A stretch of DNA of 64,000 nucleotides. Origin: Tenrec ecaudatus (taxonomy: Eukaryota; Chordata; Mammalia; Afrosoricida; Tenrecidae). The position numbers and the translations under genes are program-made. Every line of letters starts with the position of its first letter. Positions within the stretch are counted from its first letter, which is position 1. Under the pieces are notes generated by a model that saw only the letters and a list, made by a program, of their open reading frames with translations, had not been told where the DNA came from and did no database searches. The stretch spans positions 122,185,525 through 122,249,524 of the forward strand of contig NC_134539.1 in assembly GCF_050624435.1 (NCBI RefSeq). Direction: 5' to 3'. Positions 37,540 through 50,218 of the stretch are shown one piece after another.

Positions 37540-37770
37540 AAGGAGTCCTTGTGGTGTAATGGTTACACGTTGGGACAAGGCTTTCTATTTAGGTAAAGAG
37601 TTACATTTTTTTTTTTTAAGGATAAAATAAGTTTTTATTTATAGTCTTATAGTAAAGGGGGAGCCTTAACTTGCAAGACAAGAGTTACATTCTTAGAAAC
37701 CCACATGGAAAGTTCTACCCTGTCATATAGTGTTGTTATTGACTCAATGGGGCAGTGAGTTTGAGGTGGT
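37540..37770 (+). mobile_element. AfroSINE with a 72-base retro-insert
   Basis: SINE head AAGGAGTCCTTGTGGTGTAA and tail TTCTACCCTGTCATATAGTG, GTGAGTTTGAGG flank a small insert (37608-37679) bounded by the 12-base duplication AAGAGTTACATT. The SINE middle resumes after it. Confidence 0.75.
37608..37679 (-). mobile_element. 72-base poly(A)-tailed insert
   Basis: Read on the minus strand this is a short unique sequence containing AATAAA (37639-37634) shortly before a poly(A) run, flanked by AAGAGTTACATT at 37596-37607 and 37680-37691. That is the structure of a severely 5'-truncated retrocopy of a transcript. The source is unknown. Confidence 0.6.
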
Positions 37771-38263
37771 GTTGTTTTTTTTAAGGCCAAGAAAAAGCGT
37801 GAAGGCTTTTCAATGATTTAAAAGCTGCATGTGCAGCATGTGAAGGTAAGTGTGATAAATTTTTTCTTGGTAGGAATTGGTTCAATCGTTTGAGCAAGGG
37901 CAAATTTACTTCACATTACAGTAGGGATACAAAGATAGTGGCGTCGTGCTCAAAGATGGTGCCGTTTTAAATGCACGGCACTCTACAGTGGTCAGTAACC
38001 CTCTCTGATACATAAGGCTCCTAAAGGACTCACTTTCAGTTTCCATTCTAAGGCTGCTTCCAATTTCAGTTATTGTGATGAATTAGCCAAATAGTAAAAA
38101 TTCCTTTTGTGCTTCACTGGCCAAGACACAATCAGTTCAAAGCCCTACATTAAAGGGCAAAGAGGAATTATCTCTAAGTGGAACTTTCATAACCTGGGAA
38201 TTGCCTATACTGAAAAACTTAGGTGCACCAAGAATTCAATTTAATATGAATTAAAGATAGCTA

Positions 38264-38440
<177 letters not shown>

Positions 38441-38716
38441 TTAAAATAAAGATCGAGCATTAGTTAAGAACTTGAAGAATCTAAATTGAAACATAAAAAC
38501 AGTAGTTAATGTTTTCAAAAGGGTATTTCTTGATCAGAAATGATCAAATCAAAATCTTTTTTTTTAAGTCAAAATCTTTTTGTTGATAAAAATCAACACT
38601 CTTTATTTGCCTAAGATTAGTATTCAATCAGTATTTGCTTAACAGGGGATGAACTACGCAGAAATCAGAAAAACTTTAACACAAAAAATAGCAGTAATAA
38701 CAGATATTAAAAAATA

Positions 38717-38885
38717 GTACCAAGAGGGGGGAGGGGGGAAATGAGGACCTGATGTCAGGGGCTTGGATGGAGAGCAAATGTTTTGAGGATGAGGGCAACG
38801 AATGTACAAATGTGCTTTACACAATTGATGTATGTATGGATTGTGATGGGAGGTGTATGAGTCCCTAATAAAATAATAACAAAAA
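38717..38885 (+). mobile_element. L1 3' tail in MED13 intron
   Basis: GGAAATGAGGACCTGATGTC, GATGAGGGCAACGAATGTAC, CCCTAATAAAATAATAAC. AGTACCAAGAG before it and AAGTACC after it may be remnants of a target-site duplication. Antisense to MED13. Confidence 0.75.
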
Positions 38886-39083
38886 GTACCAAAAAATAAT
38901 TCAAGAGTAAAATGTCCTTTTAAAATTTAAATAAGACATTTGTGGCTTAGACCTATCTGGTTCCTCTTTAAAAAAAAATGCTTTTAACGATCACCTTTGG
39001 ATTACATTCCATACTTAAGTGTAGTCTTAACAGTGTGTGAATTTGATGAAAAAGAAATTCAAGTAATAAAAACACAATTTTAC

Positions 39084-39226
39084 CTTTTAATTCTCCATGA
39101 CCAATCCTTCCTAGGCGACCAATTACAACTCTCCATGGTAATGAACTCATTTGTATAAGTCCTAAACACCATTCCCAGAGCTTCTGTAGACCAAACCTTC
39201 TAGCTGAACCTTTTTTCCGACGAGCT
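39084..39226 (-). CDS. MED13: MED13 exon 24
   Basis: The exon spans 143 bases. It completes an arginine codon and encodes [40 protein letters not shown] and IGHGELK. The acceptor is TCTTACAG and the donor AAAAG followed by GTAAAA. GSARRFG stands where human has SSARKFG. The WEWCLGL and [10 protein letters not shown] motifs are family hallmarks. Confidence 0.97.
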
Positions 39227-39461
39227 CTGTAAGAAATAAAAAGACAGCCAAACATTTAAAAAATCTTTTGCTTGTATTTAATTGTGAAAAATTGGTTCCA
39301 TAATTTTAATGCTTGATACTTTTTACATAGTCTTAAACAAGAATACACATAAAAACATAAGCTTATCATGGTAATTTCTAATACACATTAAAATAAATAT
39401 AAACAAAAAATTAAAAATTTTTGTTCAATCACCACTTGAATTTATCAGAAACATGGCTTTC

Positions 39462-39595
39462 TCTAAGGGTTGGTAAAGTTTTTCTTTAAAAGCCAGATAG
39501 TAAATATTTAAGGATTTGAGAGCCATTAATATTCTGTTACATCTATTCAACTCTGCTGTTGCATCATGAACAGGTACAGCCAGATTTGGTGGACC
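39462..39595 (+). mobile_element. hAT-Charlie (MER1-type) relic
   Basis: AGGGTTGGTAAAGTTTTTCT, then AAAGCCAGATAGTAAATATT and CAACTCTGCTGTTGCATCAT, in the order of the familiar MER1-type non-autonomous transposon. Old and partial. Confidence 0.55.
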
Positions 39596-39744
39596 CCCTA
39601 ACATTAAACTTGAGGTTCAAGTATGGTAAACAAAGCACCACACATCTCAAAATAAACAACACTGCTGTGTTCTTCTTTATACGTGTCTTTGTATTAGGCA
39701 AGTATGTGTATAATGTAAGTAATCTGTGGTTGAGTAACAATAGC

Positions 39745-39945
39745 TAGTACCATTTCCTGAGTACTCACTACGTATAAGCATTTAACCCAGTCACTTTAAT
39801 ACCTCATTTTCCCCTAGGCAACACTATGTGGCAGATAAAATTATTCACTCACTTTTACATATAAGCACACTTTAGTAATGCTGACTAAATGTTTTTCCCA
39901 GGGTCACAGAGACAGCAAATTGCAGAGCTGAGATATGATCCTCAA
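39745..39945 (+). mobile_element. MIR SINE
   Basis: CCTGAGTACTCACTACGTAT, CATTTAACCCAGTCACTTTA, CCAGGGTCACAGAGACAGCA, GCAGAGCTGAGATATGATCC: a long MIR copy in the intron between exons 23 and 24. Confidence 0.75.
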
Positions 39946-40249
39946 TCTCTCTAAATAAAGAATGATTATGAAAATGGTGTTTCATTGTTGTAACACAGAT
40001 GAGTCAAAATCGATGTGATGGCAGCACCTAAACCACCTATTTTTAATTCTCTTAATAACATAGGATTCCATCAATGTTACAATGATTCAACACTGAATCA
40101 TGAAAAAGCGGGAAATGTATCCACAATACACCCTAATATTTTAATGTATATAACCATTATGTACTTTTGAATATACACCAGTAAACTACATGCATACAAA
40201 TTTGAATATACACCAGATAAACTATATGTATACAAATTTTACATATTTA

Positions 40250-40582
<333 letters not shown>

Positions 40583-40603
40583 TCAATTGTAATAGCTAAA
40601 TCA

Positions 40604-40855
<252 letters not shown>

Positions 40856-40999
40856 CTACAAAATATAGGCAAATAGTACAAATGTTAATTTTGTAACAAG
40901 AGAAAAGTGAGCTCATAAACTCTCCTACAAACTCTTTGCTAGAAAGTTTAAACAGAACTTTTATTTAAATAAGCTAGAGAACTATGTTTTCTGGTCTTT

Positions 41000-41220
41000 T
41001 ATAAGGACCCATAAGTGATGTCATAGTTAAAGTGTTTACTAAAAGATTGGTGGTTCTAAAACACCAACTATTCCCTCAGGAGAAAGACGTGGCAGTCAGT
41101 TTCTGAAAATATTTACAGCTTTGGCAGTTCTACTCTGTCCTATAGGGTGGCAGTTCTACTCTGTCCTATAGGGTCATGGATAAGTTAGAATTACCTTGAT
41201 GGATTGGGTTTGCTTTTGGG
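41000..41220 (+). mobile_element. AfroSINE with 26-base tandem duplication
   Basis: Within the SINE tail a 26-base unit starting GGCAGTTCTACTCTGTCC occurs twice without change (41123-41148 and 41149-41174). The rest follows the usual order and ends GATGGATTGGGTTTG. Confidence 0.8.
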
Positions 41221-41411
41221 TTACTAATTACAGAGATTTTAAAAAAACAAAATAGTCCACTTTACCAAAGGGCCTTGAATTAAAGGATTATCTAATATTA
41301 CTTCCCACTGTTACTGTGGTATGACTATAAAGCTATCCTTTTTTAAATTAGAAAAAATCAATTTGAATACAAAAATGTATCATCTTTGACATTTTTATTA
41401 ACATATGTTTA

Positions 41412-41720
<309 letters not shown>

Positions 41721-41871
41721 TCAGTGCAGATGCTGAATGACCCCCTTCTGTTTTTGGTGGGGATACCCATGAGCTTCTCTGAAAATGAGACAGTTCTTTC
41801 TCCCTAAAATAGAACCATAAACATCTAACTTCAGGGTATAAAACAGAGATCATAGGTGAAGACCTTTTACA

Positions 41872-41897
41872 TTTAAAAAAAAAAGGGGGGGGGGCGG
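41872..41897. repeat. Homopolymer junction A(n)G(n)
   Basis: A run of A directly followed by a run of G; a low-complexity site prone to length error. Confidence 0.8.
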
Positions 41898-41959
41898 GAG
41901 AATAGAATGTTTTAAATCACAGGATACCAGAAAGTGGATTTAGTATTAAAACATAAAAT

Positions 41960-42078
41960 GGAAACAAGGATAAGTTAAATGAACAGGGCAAGGTCACAAG
42001 CTGGCTAGAAGTAGAGCCAGGTAAGAAGGACACTAGGTTTCTAGACTTGATAGGCAATGTTCTCTCCTACATTAATGC
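41960..42078 (+). mobile_element. MIR fragment
   Basis: GGGCAAGGTCACAAGCTGGC, TAGAAGTAGAGCCAGGTAAG: 3' part of MIR. Confidence 0.55.
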
Positions 42079-42763
42079 ACTGCACATATTCACTGACTTC
42101 AATAGTGAATAATTTTTATTCTTTGATGTGATTTGATTCCTTAAAACTGTAAAACTTATTTACATATTCAAGAAGGGTGAACATATTTGAATAATAGCTG
42201 TTAGCCAAATGAGAGCTGAAATCTATAACCAAGTTCAGAAAACTTTATATATATATATATAAGAAAACTTAATATATAAATCAAAAGCAAAGTACAAATA
42301 CCTTCCATATAAAAATATCATCATCACTGTTAAATTATGAATACCTTGAGTGCTTAGAAGTACTGTATATAATTATGTCATATATTGCCTTCATTTTATA
42401 AAGAAATATATTAAAAAAGATAACTTTCAAAAGTTACATAGCCAGTATATGAAAGAGCTGTATTCAAACACTGGTAAGACAAAGTCCCAATGGGTTGGCA
42501 TGACAGTAACTTTTAATGATTATAATGATGTATGTAAGCTAATCTGACAGTTATGATGTAGACCAGATTTAAACACCAGATAGATTAATAGTTTTTAGAG
42601 GTCTTAATTTCCATTCTAGAATTCTAAAAAATGTTATTTAGGTAATAATATAAAAACTAAAACTTCAATGATAAGCTATACAAGCTCTTTATAGTCAGTC
42701 AACATTATTTCTTTAAGGAAAAAAAGTCATAGTGTTTATATTTTTGCAAAGTTCAGACGCTAC

Positions 42764-43226
42764 CTTTCAGACACATCAGGATGGGGCTGAGTAGAAAGCA
42801 ACGATGACTCTCCAGAAACCCCAGCTGTTTGCAGAGCTGATGACTGTTGTCCTCCTAACTGGCCGTTTTGAACTGTGGCTGTTTGTGTAGACATGGACCC
42901 TGCCGCACTAGCGTTCATACTGCCAAAAGGTGGAAATGAAGGTAGTTTATTTGATGATACTCCACTATTCAAGCTGGAGGATGATGATGATGAAGTTGAC
43001 GTTGTGGTCAAAGCTGAGTTAGCTGTGGCAACTGAAGAAGACATGGCACCACCTGAAGTCAATGTCACAGTGTTGCTCGCTGCAGATGCTAGGGTGGTGG
43101 ATGGAGTAGTAGCATTTCCAGTATTTGTCATCTGAGATGGCGTAATCAAAGACTGGCTTGTAGGGACAACTAAATTTGGCTGGGAAAGTAGAGAACTGTC
43201 CAATGGCTGGGAAGCAAGATAAGGAC
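42764..43226 (-). CDS. MED13: MED13 exon 20, Ser/Thr/Gln-rich
   Basis: At 463 bases this is the longest exon here. It encodes [20 protein letters not shown], then a low-complexity linker rich in Ser, Thr, Ala and Asn with a run of seven serines ([14 protein letters not shown]), then [20 protein letters not shown] and ends TQPHPDVSE plus two bases. The acceptor is TCTTCAG and the donor AAAG followed by GTAGCG. The linker is probably disordered and differs from human at many positions, while the flanking exons are nearly invariant. The frame is intact. Confidence 0.96.
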
Positions 43227-43478
43227 CTGAAGATAATAAAAACAATCATATTCAAGATAATCTAATTATTTACTTCGCTATTTTTACTACTACATGAACA
43301 CCAATAATCTAGTTGATGTTTCCATTGCAATTACCCTCACTGACTGCTTACAATTGATACTAGCTTTCTATTTTCCCTAGAAACTAAAGAAATAAAATAA
43401 ATGAAATTAAAAAATTTTAAATTTTAAAATCAGCAACTTCATTCAAGTTAAAGTTAATATGAAAATGAAATAAAACTG

Positions 43479-43707
43479 GAGGGAGGGGGAAAAAAAGAGG
43501 ACCTAATGCAAAGGGCTTAAGTAGAGAGCAAATGCTTTGAAAATGATTAGGGCAAAGAATGTACGGATGTGCTTTATACAATTGATGTATGTATATGTAC
43601 GGATTGTGATAAGAGTTGTATGAGCCCCTAATGAAATGTAAAAAAAAAATTGGAAAATAATATTCTCACTCCCAATATTAATAAAGCTTTTAAAAGGGGG
43701 GAAAAAA
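43479..43707 (+). mobile_element. L1 tail with probable 3' transduction
   Basis: The L1 3' end (GAGGACCTAATGCAAAGGGC to CCCCTAATGAAATGT, 43479-43640) is followed by a poly(A), then about 55 bases of other sequence with an AATAAA at 43680-43685, then a second A-rich run. The whole is enclosed by an 18-base duplication GAAAATGAAATAAAACTG (43461-43478 and 43708-43725). The L1's own signal is altered (AATGAA). Confidence 0.75.
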
Positions 43708-43799
43708 GAAAATGAAATAAAACTGTTAATTGAATAAAAGGAATTAAATTAATTAAATTAAATTCAGAGAATGGTTACAAATGACAGATTCAATAAAAT

Positions 43800-44012
43800 G
43801 CTGAGTATGCTTATTGTTGTGTGCCATGAAGTTGACTCCAGCTCACAGCAACCCTGTAGGACAGAGTTTAACTGCCTCATAGAAATCTTACATTCTAACC
43901 TTTTGGGAGCAGGTTACCAGGTTTTTTCTCCCACCAAGCCATCGGTAGTTTTCTTGAATCACACATTTTGGTTAGCAGTCAAGCACTTTAACTAGTATAC
44001 CACCAGGACACC
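43800..44012 (-). mobile_element. AfroSINE, antisense
   Basis: GAAGTTGACTCCAGCTCACA, CCCTGTAGGACAGAGTTTAA, GGTTAGCAGTCAAGCACTTT, CCACCAGGACACC. Same strand as MED13. Confidence 0.85.
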
Positions 44013-44552
44013 TTAACTACTAACTATACTAGGAGGAAACTAATTAAAATATAAAATGAAATGCTAACAGAGGGTTCAAATTATGGACATGTCTAATAAC
44101 AAGATTCACTCTTTTATTGAGTCTAAAGTAAATCTATTGATACTTGATTTATGAGTATAAAGAACAAGTTTTAAATTGCTGCCACAAAGAATTGTGTCTT
44201 GGTATTAATGTAAAAGCAATTTATTTTACCTTCAAACGATTAGTAAATCAAGTCTCAAATTTTAATAAATCTAATGAAAATAAATGCAAATTCATCAGGC
44301 CCTACAGAGTCAACAAAAACAAACTGCTTCTAACTATGACCTCTTCTTCCCTGATGGAGTCCATACACAAAAAAACTGAAAATTTTTCCGATAATACATA
44401 TTTCAACCTTTGCAAGACAAAGTTTGTTATAATTACTTAGGATTAGTATTGTAAAGCAAGCATACACATGTGTATACAAATGATGTGTCTATACTCTATT
44501 AAAATTTTATTTGCAAAAATGTGAGTCAAAGAGCCACACTTTGGTGCCATTA

Positions 44553-46275
<1,723 letters not shown>

Positions 46276-46657
46276 TTAGAAAATGTAATTTGCTGTTAGC
46301 TTAATTTAAATGTAAAAAAATTAATTTAAACAAAACAAAACATAGCAGTAAGGAAATAAGGGGGCTTTCCTTAATTTTCATAAACCTGGGCCGGCTAGGT
46401 AAAGCATTTCTAATCATAATATAAACACTAATTAAAAAAATATTATTCTGACTCTACAAACTTAAAATTTCTACATAACAACAACATACCATAAGTAAAG
46501 CCAAAGATTAATAACATATTGGAAAAAAATACTCATAAAGCATATAAAAACTTAATTTCCTTAACATATAAAGGAGACCCTTATATCCAAAAGATAATGA
46601 CCAATTTTTAAAATGGGGAAACGATATATAGAAAGTTCATAGAATCACAAATATCTT

Positions 46658-46782
46658 GAGAGTAAATGCTTTGAAAATGATCAGGGCAAAGAATGTACGG
46701 ATGTGCTTTATACAATTGATGTATGTATATGTATGGATTGTGATGAGTTGTATGAGCCCCTAATAAAATGTTTTTAAAAAAA
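46658..46782 (+). mobile_element. 125-base L1 3' tail with TSD
   Basis: Only the last part of L1 is present (GTAAATGCTTTGAAAATGAT to CCCCTAATAAAATG and poly(A)), flanked by the exact 17-base duplication AGAATCACAAATATCTT at 46641-46657 and 46783-46799. Antisense to MED13. Confidence 0.85.
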
Positions 46783-48168
46783 AGAATCACAAATATCTTA
46801 TACATAAGATGCTCAATTTCTTAAAAGAGAGCAATTCAAAACTAATAATATCAAACAATGATAATATGCTTATTGTTGCTTTATACCATTTAATCAAAAC
46901 TCTTTACCTATAGATGGAAAACTAGGCATCGCTGCTAAATAAAACCTCAAAACCATCAGAGACCTAATGAAATTGATACAATGATAATCCTGGAGCCCTG
47001 AAATTCTGAGTAGAAGGTAGAGAAGTAGGAAGAATATTAACTCAGAGAAGCTGAACAAGAGCAGCCAAAAGGGAGACAAAAAGGTGAGTTGTCAGATGGC
47101 CTGAAGTGGCCCAGCAAACTTGAATTTCTGCAAGCAGCATTTGAGACAGAAGCCTGACTCTGACAAATGCACACAGTGGCTGGTGGTAAGAAAGATGGGG
47201 TCCTCCTAGTGACCAGAAGTGTACACAGTGCCCACCCACACCCACTCAAGAGCAGCTGGTAAGGCCTCCACCCCTCAGAAACACTTGTTCTGCCACCTCT
47301 TTTGGATTAGGCACTAGGTGCAGCACCTTAGTATCTAGAGGTATGTAAAACCCCCCTCTTCAGACCTGCAGACTACCTGCAGGAGTAGGTCCCTGGTTCC
47401 CCTGAAGAAGTAACTTTCTCTGTAACCAGTCATCCCACCCCCAGCAGCCCTCTTGTCCCAAAAGAATTTCGCTGGGAAGAAGGACCCTGATCTCAGCAAC
47501 CATTTGAAGAGGCACAAACTATGTAATTCTAGATCAGGTGCCGTCTCTAGAAAAGCTACTATGAACTCCACCTAGGCTCTAGGCAATGAACCACTTCTTG
47601 CTTCCTTCACGTTGAAAGCTCCTTGGCTGGCAGATGGTGGCCTGGACCCCAAGTTTTCTCTTTTCCCTCCTTTTCTTTGCTTTTTATCCTTCCTCTACTA
47701 TCTGGCTGTTTCATATTTTTTTCCCTTCTTTTTTGTTTTTTATCTTCTCTTAAGTTTTTTTTCCTTTTGTATTTTCTTTCCCCACTCCCTAGTTTAGCTT
47801 GACATTTTCCTTTGTTTTTACTTTCCCTATTTTTGTCTTTCTAGATAGTACATTCTTTTTCCCTTGCCATTATTTGTTTGCTTATGCAACTTGCTTTTCT
47901 CTCTTATTTTTTTCCCCATCTCACAAAACCAGAAGCCACAACTATGTCCACTTGGCCCAGCCACGTGCAGACTTCCTGCAGCAGCAAGTACTGGAAAAGA
48001 GACACTACCTGCTCTGAGACCACCTGACCACCAACAGACAGTAGTCAACACCAGCAGAACCAGAGTTTACCTGTTCAAACCAAATAGCTGAGAAGTATGC
48101 ATATACTCACATTCTCTATCACATCCGCCTAAAGACAGATGATGAGTTGCCTAAAAACACATCAAAGT

Positions 48169-48304
48169 GGAACCCAAGTGGAAGGTGAATTTTGAGAATG
48201 ATGAGGGCAACGAATGTATAGGGTGCTTTACTCAACTGATGTATGTATGGATTGTGATAAGAGTTGTGTGAACCCCAATAACCCCAAAATGATTTATATT
48301 AAAA
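48169..48304 (+). mobile_element. L1 3' tail with TSD inside HAL1
   Basis: GATGAGGGCAACGAATGTAT to GATTGTGATAAGAGTTGTGT and a poly(A), flanked by AAAAACACATCAAAGT at 48153-48168 and 48305-48320. Confidence 0.8.
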
Positions 48305-49008
48305 AAAAACACATCAAAGTAAAACCATCAATTAAAACTACCACCACACACTGCCTGAGAGTCAATAGGCAGGTTCACTGTGCATGAAGAAACAAGACAG
48401 AGGGACTCAAATGAGAGACCAAAACAGAGTCTGAACATCTTTCTCAGGAAGAAAAGGCATTGACCATACCTGCTAAGGAATTCAAAAGTATAGTATTTAG
48501 ACAATATTTTGAAAAGGCAAAGGAGTAGAACAAAATCAACAGATGGACAAATTACTGAGCTTGAAGACAAATCGTGCAATACTAATCTCCTAGAGAAATG
48601 ATAAGAAAAAGGACTGAAATATTAGAAGTCTAAGAATTATGTGGGGCATAATCCAGAGGAACAACTTACATATAATTAGAATTGCTAAACAAATGAGACA
48701 AAAAATGACAAACTATTGAAGAACTGTTAGAAGAAAACTTCTATATAACCTCATGAAAGACAAGATGTGTATTCAAGAAGCTGAATGAGTCCTAATAGTC
48801 CCTAAAAGAAAATCACCAAGACATATAATAATCAAACTTTCCAAAACCAAAGACACGGCAAGAAACCTGCTCAGGGAAGACAAAAAGTTACCACAAAGGA
48901 GAACCAATAAGACTAAGCTCTGATTTCTAGCACAAACTATGCAGGCCAGGCGGCAGTAGGATGACATACACAAACTTAAAGAAACAAAAAAGGTCAATCA
49001 AGAATCAT

Positions 49009-50218
49009 GTTGTTGTTAGGTACCGTTAAGTTGGCTCTGACACACAGTGACCCTATGCACAACAGAACGAAACACTGCGTGGTCCTACACATCATCCCCC
49101 GAATTTACTGTTCTTAAGCCTGAACCTAGTGATATAGCCACGGTGTCAATCCATTTCCTTGGGAGCTTTCCTCTCTTTCACCACCCTTCCACTTTACCAA
49201 ACATCATTTCTTTCTCCAGTGACTGGTTTCTCCCAACAGTGTGTCCAAAGTATGTAAGGTGAAGTCTTGTCATTCTTGCCTCCAATGAGCATGCTGGCCT
49301 TATTTACATCTTCCAATACAGACTGGTTTGTCCTTTTAGCAATCCATGGTACTTTCAATATTCTTCTCCAGTACAATTCAAATGCATTGATTCTTCCATA
49401 TTCAATGTCCAACTCTCACATGTCTATGATGCAATAGAGAATACCATGGCTTGGGTTGGGTGCACCTTAGTCCTCAAAGTAACATCCTTGCTCTTCACTA
49501 CCCTAAAGAGACATGTGCTGGAGATTTACAACACATCTTTTACTCTCTTAATAGCTACTTCCATAAGCAATGATTGTGGATCCAAGCCAGATGAAATCCT
49601 TGACAATGTCAACCTTTTCTCCATCTATCATGATGTTACCTATTGGTCCAGTTGTGAGGATTTGGGGCTTTTTTACACTGATGTAATCCACAGTGAAGGC
49701 TTTAGTCGTTGATCTTCATCATCAAGTGTTTCAAGGCCCGCTCACTTTCAGTAAGCAAGGTTGTGTCATCTGCATACGGCAGGTTGTTAATAAGCCCCTA
49801 CCTATCCTGATGCTGCACTCTTCTTCATTTAATCCAACTTTTTCTGATGATTCATTCAGCACACAGATTGAACAAGTACTGTGAGAGGGGAAACCCTGAC
49901 GTACACCTTTCCTGATTTTAAATCATACTGTACTCCTTTGCTCTGTTCCCACAACTGCCTCCAAATGAGCACAATGAAGTGTTCTGGAATTCCCATTCTT
50001 CTCAAGGCTATCCATAGTTTATTAGAGTCCACACTGTCAAATGCCTTTACACAGTCAACGAAACAGGTAAACATCTTTCTGGGATTCTCTACTTTTAGCC
50101 AACAAAATCCATCTTACATCAGCAATGATACCCCTTGTTCCATATTCTCTTCTGAATCTTGCCTGAACTTCTGGCAGTTCCCTGTCAATGTACTACTGCA
50201 ACCATCGTTGGATGATCT
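49009..50218 (-). mobile_element. RTE LINE fragment, antisense, inside HAL1
   Basis: The minus strand carries reverse-transcriptase sequence (CFVDCVKAFDSVDSNKLWIA, LRRMGIPEHFIVLI), matching the palm region of RTE/BovB elements; expected catalytic motifs further on are broken. The host phrase CAAGAATCAT occurs on both sides (before 49009 and at about 50222), consistent with a target-site duplication. Confidence 0.8.

Noticed and set aside
47612-48091. Phe/Ser-rich frames
   Set aside because: They come from a pyrimidine-rich tract within a HAL1-like element.
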